Positions 58,300-64,000 of a DNA stretch of 64,000 nt are shown here, in pieces. The stretch comes from SHLQ01 sp964451305 (GTDB lineage Bacteria > Actinomycetota > Acidimicrobiia > Acidimicrobiales > SHLQ01): NCBI GenBank assembly GCA_964451305.1, contig CAYVHV010000014.1, forward strand, positions 1 through 64,000. The letters are read 5' to 3'. The stretch's first letter is position 1. Every line of letters begins with the position of its first letter. The notes under the pieces were generated by a model. It did not search any database, had not been told where the DNA came from, and saw only the letters and a list, made by a program, of their open reading frames with translations. The position numbers and the translations under genes are program-made.

Positions 58300-59379
58300 G
58301 TGGCCAGTGATGAATCAGCATCCGACGACCCTGTTCGGCGACTGTCTATTTGCGTCCTGACGCTCGACGAAGAGGTTAATGTTCGCGGGTTGAAGGCGTC
58401 GTTCGACGCCATCGCCGACGAGGTGGAAGCGGAGCAACTTTCGCTCGAATTGGTCATCGTCGACGCCGGCAGCGCGGATGCCACCGTGTCGGTCGCCAGA
58501 GAGCTGGGATTCGACCACGTCCTCGAATTGCCTGGCTCGACAATCCCGGAGGCGCGCAATGCTGCAGCCGCGCTGACGGACTCACCATGGATTGGATATA
58601 TCGATGCCGATTGTCGGGTGACCTCTGGCTGGATTACCGCTGCGGTCAAGGCCCTTGAGGTCGATGATTACATCGTCGCCGGATGGCCAACGATCGGTCC
58701 TGAGACTCCAACGTGGGTCCAGCGAGCATGGCAGGCGCATTGGGATTCGAAGCTCGATGGTCTGGTCGTCGATGACGAGGGGTTCGTCGATTCGGTCGAG
58801 ATGCATCGTCTTGTGACAACTCGCAATCTCGTTTGCTCGCGCGCTGCGTTCGATCGACTGGGCGGTTTCGACGAACGGTTGCCGACCGGAGAAGACTCCG
58901 AGTTCGCCTTTCGAGCTTCGGTCGGAGACATGGCGCTTATCGGTGTGCCAGCAATGCGTGTAGAGCACCTCGGAGAGCCGGCAGATCTTCCCGAGTTCTA
59001 CCAGCAGCAGCTCTGGCACGCGAACAGCGACGCGTATGGCCCCAGGGGAGCCGACGACGGCGGTGTACGCAACGGACGCAATGCCGAGTTGTTTACCTAC
59101 GGGTTTCTTAGCAGCGCTGCGCTCGGCCTGGCGGGAGCCGCCGTCGGCGCATCTCGACGATCCCCGATAACAGCCGTCGCGTCGGCGCTACCCGCAGCCG
59201 TCGTCTCGGGGCTGCCGGCGTTGCGAACCGCGTGGCAGCGGCGGGACGCGAGCCTAGTCGCTCCGCTGTCCGTGTTGTATGCGGCGTACGGTGCAGCTCG
59301 GTCCGTCGACGTCCTGGGTGGGGCCAATCGGGTGCAGAGCTGGCGCACAAGGCGGTCGGCTAGCCCATCAGCTGGCTAG
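58300..59379 (+). CDS. glycosyltransferase family 2 with C-terminal membrane helices
   Basis: GT2 of 359 residues. LSICVLTLDEE opens the fold, LVIVDAGSAD is the nucleotide region, GYIDADCRV the metal site and FDERLPTGEDSEFAFR the acceptor/catalytic ED. The final 100 residues form two or three hydrophobic helices (LSSAALGLAGAAVG, VASALPAAVVSGLPAL). GTG 58300 with GGGAAGAGAG upstream is the likely start. It is convergent with the next GT4 gene, whose stop overlaps by four bases. Confidence 0.87.
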   Translation: MASDESASDDPVRRLSICVLTLDEEVNVRGLKASFDAIADEVEAEQLSLELVIVDAGSADATVSVARELGFDHVLELPGSTIPEARNAAAALTDSPWIGYIDADCRVTSGWITAAVKALEVDDYIVAGWPTIGPETPTWVQRAWQAHWDSKLDGLVVDDEGFVDSVEMHRLVTTRNLVCSRAAFDRLGGFDERLPTGEDSEFAFRASVGDMALIGVPAMRVEHLGEPADLPEFYQQQLWHANSDAYGPRGADDGGVRNGRNAELFTYGFLSSAALGLAGAAVGASRRSPITAVASALPAAVVSGLPALRTAWQRRDASLVAPLSVLYAAYGAARSVDVLGGANRVQSWRTRRSASPSAG

Positions 59380-60575
59380 TCAATGACCGAGGTGTAGACG
59401 TCGCGATGTCTCTCTGCGACCGTCGCCCACGTCGGGAATGCGCTGCCGGTCGATTGCGCACCGTTCGCGAGCCGGGTACGTAACGACCGATCATCTTCGA
59501 GGCGGCGTAGCGCATTCGCGATCGCTTCGGGTTGTCGGGCTTGAACGATCGTTGCGTTGACCCCGTCATCGACGACACCTGATGCCGCATCGCTGGTGAT
59601 CAACACCGGGCATCCAGCGGTGAACGCCTCGTGCACGACGGTCGGGGAAGCCTCGATTAGCGACGGCAAGATCATCACGTCGGCGAGGCCGTAAAGGTCG
59701 AGTATGGCTTGGCGAGGGAGGCCACGCTGAAGATCTATGGGGCTGAGTGATTGTTCTTGACGGACGATGATCCGGTGTCCAAGACCACGGCGCACAACCT
59801 CGTTTGCGAACCGGTCACCAACGGTTGCGACCACGAGCGTCCACGAGGAGTCATCGAGCAGGGTGGCGACCTCCAACAGATCGTCGAGTCGTTTCTCAGG
59901 ACGGTCCGCTGCGACCGTCAGTGCAACGAGACCATCACCCGCGCCGATCGCATGGCGAGTCTGGCTAGCGTTCGCCGCGGCGTCGGCCACGCGGTCTGGA
60001 TGCCAGCCGTGAGGAATGGTCGCGATCTTCTCGGGGGCGATTCCGTAGCCGAAATAGGATGCTTCGACCTTCGGCCCAACCGCAATCAGCGCGTCGGCGG
60101 AGTGAAGGGTCCGATGAACCCGTAGCTCGATGTCCTCGCCGAACGCTTCGTTCGTTCCCGATGCTGCGCTCTCGTAGTCGTAGATGTCTCCGCCATGGGA
60201 CGTGATCACAACCGGAACGTGAAGCTCGCGTTGCAAGACGTCGATCACCGCCCAGCCAACCGGATGCGCAGCGTGGATATGCCAGACGTCGGCCTTGAAC
60301 CATCGCTGGAGCGCGTGGAGTCGAAGACGCAGGGCGTTGCGGACGTGTGCTCCTCCCCGTTCATCGTGTCCGTCGTTCGCAGCTATCGACCAGGCTCTCC
60401 TCCACACGGGCACGGTGGTGTAGGGGACGTGGCGCCACACCGAACGAGATTCGAGGTTCGGGAAAACTGCGACGGTATGGCCAGCTCGTTCGTGCTCGAG
60501 CGCGGCGTTGTGCACCACGAACTCCGCTCCGCCGATCGTCGGCAGATAACTCAATGGCAAAATTGCTATTCGCAC
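59376..60575 (-). CDS. glycosyltransferase family 4
   Basis: GT-B transferase of 399 residues. VRIAILPLSYLPTIGGAEFVVHN is the acceptor-side N terminus (parts: LPTIGGAEFVVH), TSHGGDIYDYE and the donor-side ADRPEKRLDDLLE and IEASPTVVHEAFTAGCPVLITSD (parts: EASPTVVHEAF) are family landmarks. The start GTG 60575 has GGAG about 10 bases upstream and lies inside the 5' end of the divergent Wzy-like gene, so the two coding starts overlap by 22 bases. Confidence 0.88.
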   Translation of the reverse strand: MRIAILPLSYLPTIGGAEFVVHNAALEHERAGHTVAVFPNLESRSVWRHVPYTTVPVWRRAWSIAANDGHDERGGAHVRNALRLRLHALQRWFKADVWHIHAAHPVGWAVIDVLQRELHVPVVITSHGGDIYDYESAASGTNEAFGEDIELRVHRTLHSADALIAVGPKVEASYFGYGIAPEKIATIPHGWHPDRVADAAANASQTRHAIGAGDGLVALTVAADRPEKRLDDLLEVATLLDDSSWTLVVATVGDRFANEVVRRGLGHRIIVRQEQSLSPIDLQRGLPRQAILDLYGLADVMILPSLIEASPTVVHEAFTAGCPVLITSDAASGVVDDGVNATIVQARQPEAIANALRRLEDDRSLRTRLANGAQSTGSAFPTWATVAERHRDVYTSVID

Positions 60576-62056
60576 CGCGCTCGACTCCTGGTCGGACCGA
60601 CGAGGCGACTCGCTTCGCATCGACCGAACCGCTACAACTGTATGTTGTGCAGGCGGTTTCGAGAAATAGCGAGCGGGCCGAGCGAGTGCTTGGATTCGGG
60701 ACGATCGTTCTTATTCTGCTGCTCGTCACCAACGCTCAGACCGTGTTCGAGGAGTTCATTGGAAGCCCCGTCCACGACCTCGCGGTGCTGCTCATTTTGG
60801 GCCGCAGTATTTTGGCCATTCGCTCGGGTGTGAACATTGCCGATGTGGCACGGCGCTTCAAGAAGTTCGCTCTGGCGATCGGCCTCTTGTCGGCGTTCGG
60901 CGCGATCCGACTCTTTGGCGACACCTTCGGAGTCGCCGCGTCACAAGCCGGCTCGTTTCCCGAAGCGTGGCTAAAGGACATGTTGATCGTGGTGGCGCTG
61001 GTGGCGGGATCGGTATCACTCCAGCGGGTGACGAGGCTGAGTTGGTTGATGACGGGCTCGATCGCGATCCTCGCTGGCCCTGCGCTTATTCAACACCTGA
61101 CCGGCACCTACGACTTTCAGTGGGGCGGGCTCGCAACGAACGAGACCGGATTCATCGACGGCGAGGAACGGGTACAGATCGGTGGCCCACTCGGCAGTGC
61201 GAACCCGCTCGCGCAATGGTTGCTTGTCGCGCTTCCATTCGCCATGCATTTCACCGTTGCGGGCCGCAGGATCGAGCATCGGGTCGCGGCCGGTGCAATG
61301 GTGCTGCTCGCCATCGGAGGAATCATCGCCACACAGTCTCGACAAGGCATGCTCGTTCTTCTACTTCTGGTGGGGCTATGGACCGTGTTCTACAGCCGGC
61401 CGAGCCCAAAGACGCTCGTTCGAGTCGCGGCGGTTGGTGTGCTCGTTGTCGGCCTCGTCGTTGCGGCGAACCCCTCACGCTGGGTTCGTCAGGTAGAGCG
61501 AATGGGCGAGGTTAGCGCATTGTTCGGCGCCGACATCGACCCACAGTCATCGGCAGCGGGATATGCGGGAACCTTTTGGGCGGGTTACGACATGTTCGTC
61601 GACAACCCCGTCGGGGGCGTCGGACACGGCAACTTCGCGGTGAACTACATCGAATACGTCGATGAGCGCGGCATCGACGGGAGTGGGAAGGCGAGGAGCG
61701 CTCACAACCTCGTGATACATCTGCTCGCCGAGACCGGAATCGTCGGCACGGTGACCTTCGTGTCCGGTTTTGCTCTCGTGGTGTCGCTCCTACGAACGGC
61801 GCGCAGCCGTTTGCGAGCTTATGAATTTCATGCCGATGCGGAGCTGGCCGCCGCCGACGCTGGCTTGGCGACGGCACTGTTGCTGAGTTTGGCCACGTGG
61901 AGCGCCGTTTCACTGTTTCAAGGGCTCTTTCACACCGAACAGATCGTCGTGGTGATCGGTCTTGCCCTCGGGTTTGCGTGGGCAGCCGATTCGACTCGGC
62001 TTACCGAGTACCTAGAGCCCGCTGTAGAGGTCCCGCCGCTCGCGAGCCACGTCTGA
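60554..62056 (+). CDS. O-antigen ligase/polymerase-like membrane protein (Wzy/WaaL)
   Basis: Polytopic membrane protein of about 500 residues with 10-11 helices. The large loop after about residue 300 and the GVGHGNFAVNY and SAHNLVIHLLAETGIVG segments (the HNxxL...E pattern) are the signature of the Wzy/WaaL/O-antigen ligase family, here probably the polymerase of the exported glycan. ATG 60554 is used. GTG 60647 is possible because the first helix begins soon after. The 3' end overlaps the next GT4 gene by 45 bases. Confidence 0.8.
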   Translation: MAKLLFAPRSTPGRTDEATRFASTEPLQLYVVQAVSRNSERAERVLGFGTIVLILLLVTNAQTVFEEFIGSPVHDLAVLLILGRSILAIRSGVNIADVARRFKKFALAIGLLSAFGAIRLFGDTFGVAASQAGSFPEAWLKDMLIVVALVAGSVSLQRVTRLSWLMTGSIAILAGPALIQHLTGTYDFQWGGLATNETGFIDGEERVQIGGPLGSANPLAQWLLVALPFAMHFTVAGRRIEHRVAAGAMVLLAIGGIIATQSRQGMLVLLLLVGLWTVFYSRPSPKTLVRVAAVGVLVVGLVVAANPSRWVRQVERMGEVSALFGADIDPQSSAAGYAGTFWAGYDMFVDNPVGGVGHGNFAVNYIEYVDERGIDGSGKARSAHNLVIHLLAETGIVGTVTFVSGFALVVSLLRTARSRLRAYEFHADAELAAADAGLATALLLSLATWSAVSLFQGLFHTEQIVVVIGLALGFAWAADSTRLTEYLEPAVEVPPLASHV

Positions 62057-63178
62057 CCACGTGCGGGTTTGCTCGCCGCGCTCACGTGCGCCGGCCCGAA
62101 GTTCTCGAAGGTCATCTGGTGAGGTGAGGAGGTGCCCGAGCAGCTGGCTGAGTGCCACCTCGTCGTCGGTATCGTAGAGCAGGCCGTCGACACCGTCTGA
62201 GACATCGAGCGCTCCGGCGCCGATCGAAGCAACGACCGGGCAGCCGCTCGCCCAACTCTCGCGAAAGACATTCGATGCGCCTTCGGTGCGCGATGTGTGC
62301 ACCAAGACCGATGCCCGAGCAAAGTGATCGAACACCGAACGCTGGGGGAGCATTTCGCCAATATCGGTGTTCGTCAGCTCGCGTTGAACAACGACCTCGA
62401 CCCTGTCGCCGAGCCCGCTTTGGCGCGCCTTCTCGGCGAGGCGGTCGGTCGTGGTGAGGACGGTCCACCGCCAGTCGAGCGTTCGTGGAAGCCGCTTCGC
62501 TGTCTCGATCACGAGATCGATTCGTTTCTCGGGTCGGTCGGCGGCGACGGTCAGAAAAGTAAAGGGGTGTTCCGTCGATGCAGCGGCGTTTGCGTTTGCG
62601 AGGTGGCGTGCTGCTTTGCCCTGTTCGATGATGCAAATCGAGTCGGGCGACGCGCCGAGCGAGACGTAGGTGGCATGGACACGCTGATTGATGGCGATCA
62701 GGGCATCAGCTCGAGCCAAGGTCGACCGAATGCGTTCCTCTGCATGGTCGTTGAGTCGCTCTCCGAAACCGGTGGCTTCATCGACGTGGATGTCTCCGCC
62801 GTGGGCGGCGAGGACGACGGGAACGCGGAGCTCGTTCTGAATAATGTCGAGCACTGACCATCCGGACGGGTAGACGTCTTCGAGTTGCCATACGTCGGGT
62901 CGGTGCAGCCGCTGGAGCAAGTGAAGTCGTGCTCGCAAGAGTCGTCGACCCGTGGTGGGGAGGTCAGCGTCCGGTGCGAGGGCGGCTCGGGCAAAGCCGT
63001 GGCGGACGATCGGTACGCACCCGTATGGAACTGCTCGAGCGACCGGAGCTGAGGCGATCGGAGCGGCGACCATCGTTGGATGGCCGGACTCGTGATGGGC
63101 GAGTGAGATGTTGTGCAGACACAGTTCGAGCCCGCCGACGTTGGGAAGGAAACTAGGCGTTACCGAGAGAATCCGCAT
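62012..63178 (-). CDS. glycosyltransferase family 4
   Basis: GT-B transferase of 388 residues, a close relative of the one at 59376. RILSVTPSFLPNVGGLELCLHN opens it (parts: FLPNVGGLELCLH), LAAHGGDIHVDE and the donor side TVAADRPEKRIDLV and SRTEGASNVFRESWASGCPVV (parts: EGASNVFRESWA) follow. These parallel segments suggest a duplication of the two GT4 genes. The ATG has no clear ribosome site. It is followed, head-on, by the Wzy-like tail. Confidence 0.87.
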   Translation of the reverse strand: MRILSVTPSFLPNVGGLELCLHNISLAHHESGHPTMVAAPIASAPVARAVPYGCVPIVRHGFARAALAPDADLPTTGRRLLRARLHLLQRLHRPDVWQLEDVYPSGWSVLDIIQNELRVPVVLAAHGGDIHVDEATGFGERLNDHAEERIRSTLARADALIAINQRVHATYVSLGASPDSICIIEQGKAARHLANANAAASTEHPFTFLTVAADRPEKRIDLVIETAKRLPRTLDWRWTVLTTTDRLAEKARQSGLGDRVEVVVQRELTNTDIGEMLPQRSVFDHFARASVLVHTSRTEGASNVFRESWASGCPVVASIGAGALDVSDGVDGLLYDTDDEVALSQLLGHLLTSPDDLRELRAGARERGEQTRTWSDVARERRDLYSGL

Positions 63179-63199
63179 GTGGGACGAACGTGAGCGGAG

Positions 63200-63874
63200 C
63201 TATGCGCTGCGTTCGTGCTCCACGGGTGCGTTGGCCCGAGGAAGGGGCAAGTGTGCGACTTCCGACTCTGAGCGTTCGTGTGCCTGGGCGACATGGGTGA
63301 ATCGTAGGTCTCGCAAAATTCCGACCGGTGTCATGCATAGGACACTTACATATCGCCAGAGGTTTTGTTGCTCTAGATAGGAAAGATCATGGTCGAGCTT
63401 GTCCCTCGGGTCCATGTAGTAGCCGCCCACGACCTGTGCCCGACCAGTGATGCCGGGACGGACGTCGTGTCGCCTGTCGTAGCCGTCGAGGTTGCGGCTC
63501 AGCTGTTCGACAAACTCTGGACGCTCCGGACGTGGTCCGACCATGCTCATGTCGCCTCGCATCACGTTCAGGAGCTGGGGGAGTTCGTCGACGTGGAGTG
63601 CTCGTAGGGTTCGGCCGCCGCGGATGATCCGATGATCATCCAGTGCTGCGAGAACGGGTTGATGGTCGGTCTCGGCCTCGGGATGCATCGTCCGAATCTT
63701 GATGAGCTTGAAGGGAACACCGTCACGGCCGACCCGAACTTGCTCGATCAGAAGCGGCCCTTGCGAGACCGCATAGACGTAGATGAGGACCACTGCCATC
63801 ACTGGAAGTGTCACGATGAACATCACGAATGAAAGGCAAACATCGATGCATCGAAGCAATCGGCTTTGGATCAT
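63200..63874 (-). CDS. priming sugar transferase (undecaprenyl-phosphate glycosyl-1-phosphate transferase)
   Basis: Starts glycan assembly by moving a sugar phosphate onto the lipid carrier. One N-terminal helix (about 10-33) precedes the catalytic core with VRVGRDGVPFKLIKIRTM, LRALHVDELPQLLNVMRGDMSMVGPRPERP (parts: HVDELPQLLNV, GDMSMVGPRPE) and DVRPGITGRAQV. These are the WcaJ/ExoY-family motifs. At 224 residues it is the short ExoY type without the five-helix N terminus. ATG 63874 has GGAG five bases upstream. The ORF extends to 63910 but this start is better. It lies upstream of the GT4 gene by 21 bases. Confidence 0.92.
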   Translation of the reverse strand: MIQSRLLRCIDVCLSFVMFIVTLPVMAVVLIYVYAVSQGPLLIEQVRVGRDGVPFKLIKIRTMHPEAETDHQPVLAALDDHRIIRGGRTLRALHVDELPQLLNVMRGDMSMVGPRPERPEFVEQLSRNLDGYDRRHDVRPGITGRAQVVGGYYMDPRDKLDHDLSYLEQQNLWRYVSVLCMTPVGILRDLRFTHVAQAHERSESEVAHLPLPRANAPVEHERSA

Positions 63875-64000
63875 GGTCTCCGCCCAGATCAGCCGAGTCC
63901 CGCCCGGCATTACGTCAACTGTCTATGTACGAGACGGTACCTGATCGACCGACCCGCGAACAAATCTGGTTTGTTTCAGCACACTGCGTGGTTGAGTTTT
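63875..64000. other. right edge, no gene seen
   Basis: The last 126 bases hold no supported coding region. Reading on the minus strand, TTGACG at about 63912 and TACATA at about 63927 are promoter-like fragments for the sugar transferase, but their spacing does not fit a single promoter. Confidence 0.4.

Overview
The window is a gene-dense, GC-rich chromosomal segment with about 58 protein genes and no tRNA, rRNA, insertion sequence or CRISPR array that I can see. Gene content and style point to a free-living actinobacterium, most likely of the class Acidimicrobiia (an Ilumatobacter-like lineage). The signs are a ClpP1-type protease subunit, an F420-type luciferase-like oxidoreductase, a WXG100/EssC pair, lipoproteins with Thr- or acid-rich linkers, and a protein carrying a 'WLASNGRWYPE' N-terminal motif. 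This taxonomic placement is an inference, not a database result.

Layout. 1-2.7 kb: partial clpP, rpe and a TrmA-family RNA methyltransferase. 2.8-7.8 kb: an FHA-FtsK/SpoIIIE ATPase of the EssC/EccC type followed by one WXG100-like substrate, a minimal type VII secretion locus. 7.9-15.9 kb: an operon of an acyl-CoA synthetase and a complete branched-chain-amino-acid-type ABC importer (livH, livM, livK, livF, livG). 15.9-24.5 kb: bioB, two hotdog thioesterases, an aldehyde dehydrogenase, a fused indolepyruvate ferredoxin oxidoreductase, a MaoC hydratase and a small membrane protein. 24.5-31 kb: acyltransferase, metY, an alpha/beta hydrolase, a dihydropteroate-synthase-like protein, a GH13 alpha-glucosidase, and a structured leader before a TetR-like regulator. 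31-37 kb: HAD, msrB, a DUF695-like protein, a membrane coiled-coil protein, an SRPBCC protein, a flavoprotein, msrA and an LLM oxidoreductase. 37-41 kb: a MacB-type ABC exporter pair. 41-48.5 kb: a shortened serine hydrolase, an AhpD-like protein, a GGDEF-EAL protein, an ECF sigma factor with a hidden 42-residue ORF, and a large LuxR-type ATPase regulator. 48.5-53.8 kb: small unknowns, an HNH nuclease, an amine oxidase, a lipoprotein and a PLP decarboxylase. 53.9-64 kb: an exopolysaccharide locus with a GH16 glycanase, six glycosyltransferases (three GT2, three GT4), a Wzy-like polymerase and a priming sugar transferase, on both strands with overlapping ends.

How it works together. The acyl-CoA synthetase sits in one transcription unit with the importer, so the importer may bring in a carboxylic acid that is then thioesterified. 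The aldehyde dehydrogenase, indolepyruvate oxidoreductase, MaoC hydratase and thioesterases would fit amino-acid or aromatic acid breakdown. The last 10 kb would build and trim an exported polysaccharide.

The most striking cross-cutting signal is regulatory. At least 15 genes have a TAnnnT hexamer 5-7 bases before the start codon with no ribosome-binding site, as expected for leaderless transcripts. Several of these promoters are paired back to back, and in one pair the two -10 boxes share bases. A separate structured region with a strong promoter at 30027-30218 may be an undescribed leader or small RNA.
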